64,000 nucleotides of DNA from Hydrogenophaga sp. PAMC20947 (GCF_004795855.1 NZ_CP039252.1:4650001-4714000), one strand, 5' to 3'. Shown: positions 1-8,254, counted from the first letter of the stretch. Translations and numbers: made by a program. The notes: generated by a model not told the origin, from the letters alone.

Positions 1-412
1 GAAAGGCTCGAAAACCGAGCAATGTCTGAAAGACGCCTTCGCTGGTGAGTCGCAGGCCAATCGCCGTTACCTCTATTTCGCGAACAAGGCCGACATCGAA
101 GGCCAGAACGACGTGGCGGCGCTGTTCCGCTCCACGGCCGAAGGCGAAACCGGCCACGCGCACGGCCATCTGGAGTTTCTGGAGCAGTCGGGCGATCCGG
201 CCACAGGCATGCCGATCGGCCCCACCCGGGACAACCTGGCCTCTGCCGTGGCGGGCGAAACACACGAGTACACCGACATGTACCCCGGCATGGCCAAGAC
301 CGCTCGTGAAGAGGGTTTTGACGAGGTCGCCGACTGGTTTGAGACGCTGGCCAAGGCTGAGCGCTCGCACGCCAACCGTTACCAGAAGGCACTCGCCGAA
401 TACGTTGAGTGA
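1..412 (+). CDS. rubrerythrin-type diiron protein, 5' end cut by window edge
   Basis: The open frame runs from the window edge (first full codon at base 2) to a TGA at 410-412, so only the first few residues are missing. About 136 residues are visible. The ferritin-like diiron fold is shown by the [10 protein letters not shown] helix near the start, the [10 protein letters not shown] helix, the [10 protein letters not shown] segment and a final AERSHANRY helix, which supply the usual Glu/His metal ligands. There is no C-terminal rubredoxin domain, so this is the short erythrin-like form. The family is linked to peroxide reduction and iron handling in the cytoplasm. It precedes an Fe-S oxidoreductase and DUF3501, a common grouping in Betaproteobacteria. 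Confidence 0.93.
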   Translation, partial: KGSKTEQCLKDAFAGESQANRRYLYFANKADIEGQNDVAALFRSTAEGETGHAHGHLEFLEQSGDPATGMPIGPTRDNLASAVAGETHEYTDMYPGMAKTAREEGFDEVADWFETLAKAERSHANRYQKALAEYVE

Positions 413-424
413 TTGACCCACCCC

Positions 425-444
425 CGCGCCGCGCCCGCGGCGCG
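425..444 (+). terminator. GC-rich perfect stem-loop after rubrerythrin
   Basis: CGCGCCGC at 425-432 pairs perfectly with GCGGCGCG at 437-444 around a 4-nt loop, 13 bases after the rubrerythrin stop. There is no T-run, so it may only attenuate transcription or protect an mRNA end. Confidence 0.4.
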
Positions 445-526
445 TCACCCCCTCAAGGGGGCAATGCCTGCGGGCCGGGAGACCCGGACCCGCGGCATTC
501 TCGACTGAGCCGCCTCAATGGCGGTG

Positions 527-559
527 CTTTTGCAAGGGCTTGCTGAGTCTTTGCAAAAG
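527..559. promoter_or_regulatory. inverted repeat upstream of the Fe-S protein gene
   Basis: CTTTTGCA (527-534) and TGCAAAAG (552-559) form an 8-bp inverted repeat with a 17-nt gap, ending 35 nt before the ATG at 594. It could be an operator or a weak mRNA hairpin. I do not recognise a cognate regulator. Confidence 0.3.
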
Positions 560-593
560 ATCAAGACAACAAATCTGAGACAGAGGAGCTCCC

Positions 594-1943
594 ATGGCTA
601 CCGAAGGCAATCTCACAGCGCCGACCCGGCATGCGCTGGATTGGAAAAATCCCGATTTCTACGATGAGGCGAAGTGTTTCGATGAGCTGGAGCGCATCTT
701 TGATATCTGCCATGGTTGCCGCCGTTGTGTGAGCCTGTGCGGCTCGTTCCCCACCCTGTTTGATCTGGTGGACGAGAGTTCCACGCTGGAGGTCGATGGT
801 GTGGCCAAGGCCGACTACTGGAAGGTGGTGGACCAGTGCTACATGTGCGATCTCTGCTACATGACCAAGTGCCCTTACACGCCGCCGCACGCCTGGAATC
901 TGGACTTCCCCCACACCATGCTGCGCGCCAAGGCGATCAAGTTCCAAAAGGGTGAAGTCGGGGTGGCGGAGCGGTTTCTTGCTTCGACCGATGTGCACGG
1001 GCAGTTCGCCGGCATTCCCATCGTGGTGCAGGTCGCCAATGCGGTGAACAAAACCGCCTTCGCCCGCGGGCTGATGGAGAAAGTGGCCGGGGTGGACAAA
1101 GACGCCTGGCTGCCCGAACTGGCCATCAAAAAATTCCGATCGGCTGCGCCCGAAGCCAAGGCCGCCAAGGTGGTGGATGGCGTCAAGACGCCAGGCAAAG
1201 TGGCGATCTTTTCCACCTGCTACATCAACTACAACGAGCCCGGCATCGGCATGGATCTGCTCAAGATCCTGGACCACAATGACATCCCCTACACCCTCGT
1301 GGAGAAAGAGAAATGCTGCGGCATGCCCAAGCTGGAGCTGGGCGACCTGGCGTCGGTGCAAACCAGCAAGGAGGCCAATATTCCGGTGCTGGCGAAATAC
1401 GCACGCGATGGCTTTGCGATTCTGGCGGCGGTGCCCAGCTGTGCGCTGATGTTCAAGCAGGAAATCCCGCTGATGTTCCCCGATGACGCCGACACTCAGC
1501 TGGTGAAAGAACACATGTGGGACCCGTTTGAATACCTCATGGCGCGCAAGCGCGACGGCCTGCTGAAAACCGAGTTCCCCCAGAAGCTGGGCAATGTGAG
1601 CTACCAGATTCCGTGCCACGGGCGGGTGCAGAACATCGGCAAGAAGACCGAAGAGATGCTCAAGATGATCCCCGACACCACCATCAACACCATCGAACGC
1701 TGCTCGGGCCACGCCGGCACTTTCGGCGTCAAAAAGGCCCATCATCAGACCGCGATGAAGATCGGCAAGCCGGTGTTCAAAGCCATGGCTACGATGAAAG
1801 ACGGCAGCCAACCCGACTACATCAGCTCAGACTGCCCGCTGGGTGGCCACCACATCGCCCAAGGCTTTGAAGTCAATGGCCTCGGCGCGCCAGAATTGCA
1901 GCACCCGCTGAGCCTGGTCGCCAGGGCATACGGTTTGAAATAG
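594..1943 (+). CDS. heterodisulfide reductase-related Fe-S oxidoreductase
   Basis: A 449-residue cytoplasmic protein related to GlpC/HdrB-type Fe-S proteins. Two ferredoxin-like clusters are visible in the first 95 residues: CxxCxxCxxxC (CHGCRRCVSLC) and CxxCxxCxxxCP (CYMCDLCYMTKCP). The C-terminal half carries CCG-type cysteine motifs (KCCGMPK and RCSGHAG), which in this family bind a further cluster or act in disulfide chemistry. The start at 594 follows a GAGGAG-like ribosome binding site. It lies between rubrerythrin and DUF3501, which suggests electron transfer to or from the diiron protein. The exact donor and acceptor cannot be read from the sequence. Confidence 0.9.
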   Translation: MATEGNLTAPTRHALDWKNPDFYDEAKCFDELERIFDICHGCRRCVSLCGSFPTLFDLVDESSTLEVDGVAKADYWKVVDQCYMCDLCYMTKCPYTPPHAWNLDFPHTMLRAKAIKFQKGEVGVAERFLASTDVHGQFAGIPIVVQVANAVNKTAFARGLMEKVAGVDKDAWLPELAIKKFRSAAPEAKAAKVVDGVKTPGKVAIFSTCYINYNEPGIGMDLLKILDHNDIPYTLVEKEKCCGMPKLELGDLASVQTSKEANIPVLAKYARDGFAILAAVPSCALMFKQEIPLMFPDDADTQLVKEHMWDPFEYLMARKRDGLLKTEFPQKLGNVSYQIPCHGRVQNIGKKTEEMLKMIPDTTINTIERCSGHAGTFGVKKAHHQTAMKIGKPVFKAMATMKDGSQPDYISSDCPLGGHHIAQGFEVNGLGAPELQHPLSLVARAYGLK

Positions 1944-2073
1944 CCCCCACGCTCCGCCGCTGCTCGGGTCGCTGCCCCAAGACTGGGGTGGGACCCGGTC
2001 GAAGCCGGATTCTGGGGCGCGTTTTGCCTTGGGGCGGCCCGGCGGCAAAACCATTGTTGAATTGGAGATACAC

Positions 2074-2664
2074 ATGCAACTCACCGGCCACATCACCCCC
2101 GACAGCCTCATGAGCCTGGAGGCCTACACCAAGTGGCGCAAGGACCACAAGCCCGAGATCGTGGCCCACCGCAAGCTGCGCAGTGTGTTGCTCGGCGAGT
2201 ACATCAACCTGCAGTTTGAGAGCGAGACCACCATTCGCTACCAGATCCAGGAAATGCTGCGCATCGAAAAGGTGTTCGAGGAAGAGGGCATTCAACAAGA
2301 GATCGACGCCTACGCCCCGCTGGTGCCCGATGGCAGCAATTGGAAGGGCACGATGATGCTCGAGTACACCGATGTCAACGAACGCAAGCGCGAGCTGGCG
2401 CGTCTGATCGGGGTGGAAGACCGCTTATTCGTTGAGGTCGAAGGCATGACGCGCGTGTATGCCATTGCCGACGAAGACATGGACCGTGAAAACGAAGAAA
2501 AAACCAGCGCGGTGCACTTCGTGCGCTTCGAATTCACCCCGCCCATGCGCGCCGCCATCCAGGCCGGCGCCGCCGTGAAATTGGGCTGCGACCACACCCA
2601 CTACCCCGCCCATGTGCAGATTCCGCCGGAGACGCTGGCGAGTCTGGCGGGCGACCTCAGCTAG
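2074..2664 (+). CDS. DUF3501 family protein
   Basis: 196 residues starting MQLTGHITPDSL. I chose the ATG at 2074 because a GGAG site lies just upstream; the frame extends back to 2029, but that part has no family resemblance. DUF3501 proteins are soluble, of unknown function, and in Betaproteobacteria are regularly encoded right after a rubrerythrin and an HdrB/GlpC-like Fe-S protein, as here. The protein is rich in acidic and basic helices and ends in a segment with Cys and two His (LGCDHTHY) that could bind metal. It probably works with the two upstream genes; no reaction can be assigned. Confidence 0.85.
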   Translation: MQLTGHITPDSLMSLEAYTKWRKDHKPEIVAHRKLRSVLLGEYINLQFESETTIRYQIQEMLRIEKVFEEEGIQQEIDAYAPLVPDGSNWKGTMMLEYTDVNERKRELARLIGVEDRLFVEVEGMTRVYAIADEDMDRENEEKTSAVHFVRFEFTPPMRAAIQAGAAVKLGCDHTHYPAHVQIPPETLASLAGDLS

Positions 2665-2802
2665 CGGGCAGGAATGATGCCTTGCACGGCCCAGTTGAGC
2701 CTTATCGACTCATAGGCTGATCCAGCAGGGGCTTTTTATGGAGTTCCCTCGTATGGCAGGTTGCGGCCATGAGCAGTCAGTGATCAATGGGGAAAAGCAG
2801 TC

Positions 2803-2863
2803 GCTCAACGTTGAAATTCAGCGGACGCCGCTTGCGGCGGTCCGATGGAATGATGGGTTAGGC
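2803..2863 (-). other. attC-like recombination site 1
   Basis: 61 bp bounded by GCTCAAC at 2803-2809 and GTTAGGC at 2857-2863, which fit the RYYYAAC and GTTRRRY cores on either strand. The interior folds as CGGACGCCGC opposite GCGGCGGTCCG with one unpaired base, the extrahelical-base hallmark of attC hairpins. Confidence 0.65.
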
Positions 2864-2908
2864 GCCTGCATGCATGAACTTCTTTGACCTTGCCGCACGA
2901 ATTGCCTT

Positions 2909-3256
2909 TCAGACTTGTTCGGGGACATAGCGGAGATGCACAAACTCTCGGGCAAGCTTGCGATTCAGGGCCTCTGCCAGTACAGACATGCCATCGCCTT
3001 CTAGCCGCAGCCCGGCGGAGTGACCTCTTGGAATGGACTGAATGCTATTCCTGAAGTGGAGAACCTCGGTGAGCCGAAGGCTGATTTTCGCTACCTCGCC
3101 GAGCTCAATAGTTACGAGGCCAGGCGACTCGCCTTCAACGCGAGTCTTCGCGATGGAGGAGAACACTGCTCCAAGAGGGATCTCTGCATAGCCATTGCTC
3201 CCAATGACGATGCCATCAGGCTCGATTCTCGAAACGAGGAAGCTTGGCTCAGACAC
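2909..3256 (-). CDS. cassette-borne protein of unknown function
   Basis: 115 codons on the minus strand from a GTG at 3256. The start lies 8 nt after the GTTAGGC core at 3264-3270, as usual in gene cassettes, and the stop comes 46 nt before attC site 1. The product has no signal peptide or membrane segment. It looks like a small beta-rich protein (runs such as GIVIGSNGYAEIPLG and GLVTIELGEVAKISLRL). I do not recognise a family. Gene position relative to the cassette cores, more than the sequence itself, argues that it is real. Confidence 0.5.
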   Translation of the reverse strand: MSEPSFLVSRIEPDGIVIGSNGYAEIPLGAVFSSIAKTRVEGESPGLVTIELGEVAKISLRLTEVLHFRNSIQSIPRGHSAGLRLEGDGMSVLAEALNRKLAREFVHLRYVPEQV

Positions 3257-3486
3257 TTGAGGCGCCTAACTTTGATGTAGTTCGTGTTTCACCAGATACC
3301 CACAGTAGCCACGAAATAACATGGGGCGGTCCCTTCAAAAATTGTGTTTGAATTCATGAACTTATGTCGACGTGCAAGAGTAGGACCAGGGATAACAGGT
3401 TTGACAAAGTTCGTGCACCTATTGCTGCCATTCCGCGGCGCGGGACGCTGGCTGGACCGAGTCGGCGAACTCATTTACTGTTTGCA

Positions 3487-3681
3487 CTATAGCCCGCATA
3501 CCGCGAGACACCCCTCCGATACCCACTGTTCGAGCCAAGAAAGACTGCTCTGGGACTCAGGAGTGAAGGACTGCAGTGGGTCGACTCGCGCCGGTGGTGA
3601 CATGAGAAAGCGGGCGTTCGGTCCAGTCCTACTGCGGTCGTCGGCTTCCTGGAGCGGGCACGAACAGGTGGTTTCGGCCAT
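3487..3681 (-). CDS. doubtful 64-codon cassette ORF
   Basis: An open frame from ATG 3681, 32 nt after the end of attC site 2 in the cassette direction. Its position is cassette-like, but the product (rich in Ser, Pro and Cys) matches nothing I recognise and no clear ribosome binding site precedes it. The same first residues (MA-T) reappear after attC site 1 because the flanking 50 bp is duplicated there. It may be non-coding. Confidence 0.2.
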   Translation of the reverse strand: MAETTCSCPLQEADDRSRTGPNARFLMSPPARVDPLQSFTPESQSSLSWLEQWVSEGCLAVCGL

Positions 3682-3712
3682 GAGCAGCCGGTGGGCAAAC
3701 GGGAAAGCTGTC

Positions 3713-3824
3713 GCTCAACGTTGCGTTCACCTGCGGATTGTAAGTAGCGCGTTGCGATAAACTTCGCGTAGCGATATTGCAAAAGCGCTACTTACAATAC
3801 GTCAGGTGCAATGCCTTGTTAGCA
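3713..3824 (-). other. attC-like recombination site 2, long form
   Basis: 112 bp bounded by GCTCAAC (3713-3719) and GTTAGCA (3818-3824). Inside, ATTGTAAGTAGCGC (3737-3750) is perfectly complementary to GCGCTACTTACAAT (3785-3798), and shorter complementary arms lie next to both cores. A long extruded hairpin of this kind is typical of the larger attC sites. The last base of one core (GTTAGCA) departs from the strict consensus. Confidence 0.6.
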
Positions 3825-3825
3825 C

Positions 3826-4239
3826 TTACAATTGTTTTACCATGAAGTATTGGCAGCTAGTTTTTGGGTAACCTTCTTGAACCCACTGAACTTTGTAGCC
3901 ATGCTTTTCATAAAACGGCATAGCTTGAAAACTTAGGGTCTCCAAAAAGCACTTTATACAGCCGCGAGATTTACCAGCCTCTTCTATTTTTGCCAAAATG
4001 TTACTACCAATATCTTGACCGCGTAACTCTTCAGAAACCCACAGTGTATCTAATAACAACCAGTCACCAAACGAACGAGCAGCCGCACCAGCAATAACTT
4101 CACCTGAATTATTTTTAATTTGAATTGCTAGAGGAATTCTTTCGCTTACCTCCCAATTGGCCCAATTAATATCGTAGATTTTTTTGCTTAGGTAATCTAT
4201 TAGCTCTTGGGCTGGATTTTCCAATACTTCAATGTTCAT
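3826..4239 (-). CDS. GNAT family N-acetyltransferase, gene cassette
   Basis: 137 residues. The acetyl-CoA binding motif A is visible as LRGQDIGSNIL around residues 73-83, preceded by the beta-strand LLLDTLWVSEE and followed by FYEKHGYK, the usual GNAT C-terminal signature. Length matches small single-domain members. The substrate is unknown. The gene is visibly richer in A+T than its neighbours and uses codons such as TTA and ATA that are rare elsewhere in the window. It sits exactly between cassette core sites (start 22 nt after GTTAGCAC, stop adjoining attC site 2), so it was very probably acquired by cassette insertion. Confidence 0.85.
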   Translation of the reverse strand: MNIEVLENPAQELIDYLSKKIYDINWANWEVSERIPLAIQIKNNSGEVIAGAAARSFGDWLLLDTLWVSEELRGQDIGSNILAKIEEAGKSRGCIKCFLETLSFQAMPFYEKHGYKVQWVQEGYPKTSCQYFMVKQL

Positions 4240-4605
4240 TAAGGCTCCGTAGTTGCTTTGGTGCTAACGTAATGTATCCCGCAGATCCTGCGAGATATTC
4301 TGGACGGTGCGGGATATTCTGGTCACCTATTTCTCCAAAAAACTTCTTTATATCAATGACTTAGGCGCGTGAACGCATTGCTTGCACAGGTATAAAAGTG
4401 GCGCAAAACTCGGCACCTCTTTTGGCGCCCGGTCCTTGATCAGGCGTTGGGGGCTCAACCCATGCCTGCACTATATCTTTGTGCGGGAGCCAAGGCACCG
4501 TTTTCACATAGGCTTTGAACAAGGTCCTGGTGCATGGAGCGACTGGTTTGAGGTTTTGATCTGAATGACAGCAACGGGTCGATACGAGTCGGTCAACGTC
4601 CTTGT
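4240..4605. other. gene-poor junction between cassettes and chromosome
   Basis: 366 bp without a convincing gene. It holds the outer cassette core at 4261-4268, the near-repeat at 4289-4323 and a 60-codon open frame (4382-4564) ending in FHIGFEQGPGAWSDWFEVLI. That frame has no recognisable family or ribosome binding site and may be a fragment. Confidence 0.5.
4289..4323 (+). repeat. two tandem 16-bp near-repeats, possible IS end
   Basis: TGCGAGATATTCTGGA (4289-4304) and TGCGGGATATTCTGGT (4308-4323) differ at two positions and lie 19 bp apart. Multiple spaced repeats near a terminus are typical of IS21-family ends, but no transposase gene is present. Confidence 0.45.
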
Positions 4606-5316
4606 TCAGTCAGTCGCGTCTTTGACGTATGAGTCCCAGATCGCCCATTCAGGGCCAGGCTCGGCCGTGATGTTCAGGGCCTGCCCTGTCACCGGGTGTG
4701 AAAGTGCCAGCGTGCGGGCGTGCAGCCACATGCGCTGCACACCGATGAATGCCGCCACGGCCCGGTTGAGTGGGCCTTTGCCGTGGGTGGTGTCGCCGAT
4801 GATGGGGTGAGAAATGTGCTTCAGGTGGCGGCGCAGCTGGTGGCGCCTGCCGGTCATTGGCTGGAGCTGCACCTTTGCAAAACGCGTGGCCGGGAATTCG
4901 TCATAAGGCAAGGCCAGCTCGCCCCGGGCCAGCGTCGTGAAGCGGGTTTGCGCAGCCTGGATCTCTTCGCGCTGGGTGCGCATGTCGTCGGGCATTCGCT
5001 TGAGCGCGTGGTCGATCAGGCCCTCGGGCTGCGGCCAGCCCCGCACGATGGCCTGGTACGTTTTCTGGATGCCGGTGCCTTGCTCGAAGGCCTGTCCGAT
5101 CAGGCGGGCGGTGTCGCTGTCGAGGGCGAAGAGCAGCACACCGCTGGTGCCTTTGTCGAGTCGGTGGGCAGGCCAGACCATTTGCCCGATCTGGTCGCGC
5201 AGCAATTGCACGGCAAACCGGGTCTCGCCCGCGTCCAGGCCGGTGCGGTGCACCAGCAGGCCGGGTGGTTTGTGAATGGCGATCAGGTGATGGTCGTGGT
5301 GAAGAATGTGCAGCAT
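4606..5316 (-). CDS. truC: tRNA pseudouridine(65) synthase TruC
   Basis: 236 residues from ATG 5316, which aligns with the usual TruC start (MLxILxxDxxLxAxxKPxGxLVH). The catalytic loop HRLDKGTSGV has Asp54 in the position known for RluA/TruC family synthases. The LQPMTGRRHQLRRHL and HPIIGDTTHG motifs that follow are also diagnostic. TruC isomerises U65 in the acceptor/T-arm region of some tRNAs in the cytoplasm. The frame is open upstream to 5352, but those codons have no family support. It stands alone, divergent from the yaaA operon. Confidence 0.92.
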   Translation of the reverse strand: MLHILHHDHHLIAIHKPPGLLVHRTGLDAGETRFAVQLLRDQIGQMVWPAHRLDKGTSGVLLFALDSDTARLIGQAFEQGTGIQKTYQAIVRGWPQPEGLIDHALKRMPDDMRTQREEIQAAQTRFTTLARGELALPYDEFPATRFAKVQLQPMTGRRHQLRRHLKHISHPIIGDTTHGKGPLNRAVAAFIGVQRMWLHARTLALSHPVTGQALNITAEPGPEWAIWDSYVKDATD

Positions 5317-5619
5317 GGAGACCCTATTGTCGGCCTTGGGTCGCAGGTACACTTTGCGCGGTGCGCAGGTTCAAGCGGCCTTCTGGAGGGGGTGTGCGTC
5401 CCGCCCGCCGAGCGCTGGCACCCGCATGTGACGATGCCGCAGTGGGTTGGCGCAACAACCCAGAAGGCCTGCTGGTTGCTTCGGCTTTCCCCGGCCCTCA
5501 CAATGACTGGATAGGCGAGGGCAACCCGTGGACCAGCTAGCAGCAGCCTGAGCAAAGTTCAATGCGCCAATCGGCCCCTGCCACCGGGTGCCCTTGAGAT
5601 AAACTAACCGATCGAATTG

Positions 5620-6396
5620 ATGCTGTTTCTGATTTCCCCCGCCAAGGCGCTCGACTACGAGACAGCGCCGCAGACCAAGACCCACTCCCAGCCGCTGTTT
5701 GTGAAGCAGGCGAGCGAACTCATTGAGGTGATGCGCGAGAAGTCGCCGCAACAGATCGCTGAGCTGATGAGCCTGTCAGACACGTTGTCGGGCCTGAACG
5801 CGGCCCGCTACCAGGCCTGGGTGCCCAAGTTCACGGCCCGGAACAGCAAGCAGGCGGTGCTGGCGTTTGACGGCGATGTGTACGGCGGGCTGGACGCCAA
5901 ATCCCTGGGCGAGGCCGAGCTGGACTGGTTGCAGCAGCACCTGTGCATCCTCAGCGGTCTTTACGGGGTGTTGCGCCCGCTGGACCTGATGCAAGCCTAT
6001 CGACTGGAGATGGGCACCCGCCTGCTCACACCGCATGGCAAAAACCTGTACCAGTTCTGGGGTTCGCAGATTGCCGACTACCTGAACCAGCGCGCAGCAG
6101 CAGACAAGACACCGGTGGTGGTCAACCTGGCGAGTGAAGAGTATTTCAAGGCGGTGGACCGCCGCGCGCTCAAGCCGCGTGTGGTGAACTGTGTGTTTGA
6201 GGAGCGCAAGGCCGATGGCTACAAGATCGTGAGTTTCTATGCCAAGCGCGCGCGGGGGTTGATGGTGCGCTACGCGGTGGAGCACCGGTTGAGCCGCATT
6301 GAGCAACTGAAGGACTTCTCTGCCGAGGGCTATGTTTTTGCACCCCGCGAATCCGAGACCGATCGCCTGGTGTTCCGAAGAGACTCCCAGCCCTGA
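5620..6396 (+). CDS. yaaA: peroxide stress protein YaaA
   Basis: 258 residues starting MLFLISPAK at the ATG 5620; the TTG at 5617 is not needed. The N-terminal SPAKALDY motif, the FDGDVYGGLDA segment, the LYGVLRPLD motif and the FYAKRARGLM motif near the C-terminus are all YaaA/DUF328 signatures, and the length is normal. YaaA lowers free intracellular iron during hydrogen peroxide stress and binds DNA; this is known from Escherichia coli. It is the first gene of a run of four, with the next ATG 2 nt after its stop. Confidence 0.95.
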   Translation: MLFLISPAKALDYETAPQTKTHSQPLFVKQASELIEVMREKSPQQIAELMSLSDTLSGLNAARYQAWVPKFTARNSKQAVLAFDGDVYGGLDAKSLGEAELDWLQQHLCILSGLYGVLRPLDLMQAYRLEMGTRLLTPHGKNLYQFWGSQIADYLNQRAAADKTPVVVNLASEEYFKAVDRRALKPRVVNCVFEERKADGYKIVSFYAKRARGLMVRYAVEHRLSRIEQLKDFSAEGYVFAPRESETDRLVFRRDSQP

Positions 6397-6398
6397 CC

Positions 6399-7298
6399 AT
6401 GGTTCAAGCCGTCACCCCCGCCCTTCGCGACTGGATCGTCGAACAGACGGTGGCCGGCTTTGCGCCCGAGGCGGTGCTCGCGGCCATGGTGGATGCTGGC
6501 TGGGAAACGGATCTGGCTGCGGTCGCGCTGGAGGACACGTTGCGCGAGCACCTGCGCCGCCGTGGACCTGTGGGGGCCACGCCCCCAGCGCCGGTTGCAC
6601 AAACTGCAAATCGCCAGCCAATGGGCGCTGGGGCACTGGCCGGCCGCCTGCCCGAAATCGCCCGGGACGGCGCGCAGTCGCTGCTGGATCTGGGGGACCG
6701 CAGGGTGGCGGTGCTGGCCAGCCTGTCTTCACCTCGGGTGGTGGTGCTGGGAGGGCTGCTGAGCGCAGACGAGTGTGAGGCCCTGATCGAAGCTGCGCGG
6801 TCGCGCCTGGCCCGTTCGCTCACGGTGCAGACGCTCACCGGCGGCGAGGAACTCAACCCCGACCGCACCAGCAACGGCATGTTTTTCAACCGGGGCGAAA
6901 GCGATCTGATTCGCCGCATTGAGTCACGCATCGCCCGCCTGTTGAACTGGCCCGTGGAAAATGGTGAAGGCATGCAGGTCTTGAATTACCCGGTGGGGGC
7001 TGAGTACAAACCGCATTTTGACTATTTCGACCCCGCCGAGCCCGGCACGCCGACCATTCTCAAGCGCGGCGGTCAGCGGCTGGGTACACTGCTGATCTAC
7101 CTCAATGAACCCGAGCGCGGCGGTGGCACCACGTTTCCAGACGTGGGCCTTGAGGTGGCGCCCCAGCGGGGCAATGCGGTCTTTTTCAGTTACGACAAAC
7201 CCCACCCTTCCACCCGTACCTTGCACGGTGGCGCGCCAGTGCTGGCCGGGGAAAAGTGGGTGGCCACCAAATGGCTGCGAGAGCGTATTTTTGAGTAG
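6399..7298 (+). CDS. 2-oxoglutarate/Fe(II) prolyl 4-hydroxylase-like oxygenase
   Basis: 299 residues in two parts. Residues 1-50 form a small helical domain (DWIVEQTVAGFAPEAVLAAM), followed by a Pro/Ala-rich linker. From about residue 110 comes the P4H double-stranded beta-helix. The iron ligands are His206 and Asp208 (PHFDYF) and His276 (TLHGG), and Lys286 is the expected 2-oxoglutarate carboxylate ligand. The family hydroxylates prolyl residues in peptides or proteins such as EF-Tu; the substrate here is unknown. The gene begins 2 nt after yaaA, so the two are probably cotranscribed. Confidence 0.9.
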   Translation: MVQAVTPALRDWIVEQTVAGFAPEAVLAAMVDAGWETDLAAVALEDTLREHLRRRGPVGATPPAPVAQTANRQPMGAGALAGRLPEIARDGAQSLLDLGDRRVAVLASLSSPRVVVLGGLLSADECEALIEAARSRLARSLTVQTLTGGEELNPDRTSNGMFFNRGESDLIRRIESRIARLLNWPVENGEGMQVLNYPVGAEYKPHFDYFDPAEPGTPTILKRGGQRLGTLLIYLNEPERGGGTTFPDVGLEVAPQRGNAVFFSYDKPHPSTRTLHGGAPVLAGEKWVATKWLRERIFE

Positions 7299-7366
7299 CG
7301 GCCGGCTTTGCGCCATTTTTGCCTGAGTCCAACGGATGGACTGGCCTTGTTTTGTTTTCACGCTCC

Positions 7367-8254
7367 ATGAACGTCACCAGCAACGGTTTGCAATTTGAAG
7401 TGGAGTCCACCGGCCCGGAAGATGCTCCGGCGGTGTTGTTGACCATGGGACTGGGCATGCAGCTGGTCGCCTGGCCCGAGGTGCTGATCCAGGCGCTGGT
7501 GAAAGCCGGCTTTCGGGTGGTGTGTTACGACAACCGGGATGTGGGTTTGTCCAGCCACCTGGACCACCTGGGGCAGCCACAGATGCTGTGGCACTTCCTC
7601 AAATCACGCGTCGGGCTGGCGTTGAAGGCACCCTACAGCCTTCAAGACATGGCCGTCGACGCCATCGGCATTCTGGACGCCCTGGATATCCGCCGGGCCC
7701 ACCTGATCGGGGTGTCCATGGGCGGCATGATTTCGCAGCGCATGGCCGCCACGGCGCCCGCACGAACCCTGAGCCTCACCAGCATCATGAGCTCCAGCGG
7801 AGCCCCCGGGCTGCCTGGCCCAGGCAGCGAGGTGACCCGCGCCATGATGCAACGCCCACGCAGTGGGGTGCCACAAGACGTGGTCGACCACACCCTGGAG
7901 GTGTTCAAGCTGCTGGCCAGCCCCGCTTTTCCGCAAGATTTCCCGGCGTACCGCCAACACCTGATGGCGGGGGTACAGCGCAGCTACAACCCGCCCGGTG
8001 TCATGCGCCAGATGTTGGCGGTGGTGAGCGATACCTCCCGCCACGAGCTGCTGGCCCGCATCACCTGCCCAACCCTGGTCATCCATGGCACGGCCGATCC
8101 GCTGGTCCCGATCGAAGGCGGGCGCGATACCGCTCGCCGCATCGCGGGCGCCCGGTTTGAAGCCATCGAGGGCATGGGCCACGACTGGCCGCCCGGCGTG
8201 GCGCGACGCCTGGCCGATCTCAGCATTCCCCACCTCTTGTCTGTTTTGTCATGA
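7367..8254 (+). CDS. alpha/beta-fold hydrolase
   Basis: 295 residues from ATG 7367. The nucleophile elbow GVSMGG places Ser117. Asp244 in GTADPLVP and His272 in GMGHD complete a normal catalytic triad. The early segment YDNRDVGLS is typical of the aclacinomycin methylesterase/TAP-like branch. There is no signal peptide, so it is cytoplasmic. The substrate is not predictable. Its stop overlaps the queF start by 4 nt (ATGA), which suggests translational coupling. The frame is open back to a TTG at 7319, but the ATG starts exactly at the conserved fold. Confidence 0.88.
   Translation: MNVTSNGLQFEVESTGPEDAPAVLLTMGLGMQLVAWPEVLIQALVKAGFRVVCYDNRDVGLSSHLDHLGQPQMLWHFLKSRVGLALKAPYSLQDMAVDAIGILDALDIRRAHLIGVSMGGMISQRMAATAPARTLSLTSIMSSSGAPGLPGPGSEVTRAMMQRPRSGVPQDVVDHTLEVFKLLASPAFPQDFPAYRQHLMAGVQRSYNPPGVMRQMLAVVSDTSRHELLARITCPTLVIHGTADPLVPIEGGRDTARRIAGARFEAIEGMGHDWPPGVARRLADLSIPHLLSVLS

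Larger units (their letters stand above)
2803..4268 (-). mobile_element. remnant integron-type gene cassette array without integrase
   Basis: The stretch contains two attC-like sites (2803-2863 and 3713-3824) and core sites GTTAGGC (minus strand, 3264-3270) and GTTAGCA (minus strand, 4262-4268). The cassette genes lie on the minus strand with attC at their 3' side, as in integrons. One complete cassette runs from 4268 to about 3714 and carries the GNAT gene. A second runs from 3270 to about 2804 and carries a 115-codon gene. Between them, 3271-3712 holds at most a small open frame. No tyrosine-recombinase integrase is in the window, so these are stray cassettes or the tail of an array. Confidence 0.6.

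Noticed and set aside
561..1811. 416-codon minus-strand frame opposite the Fe-S protein gene
   Set aside because: His/Gly/Val-rich shadow; the plus strand has two ferredoxin-like clusters.
3370..3632. GTAGGAC near 3377 and GTCCTAC near 3626 as further copies of the stress motif
   Set aside because: The second box is absent at the fixed distance and there is no gene in a suitable position. They fit random expectation for a 7-mer.
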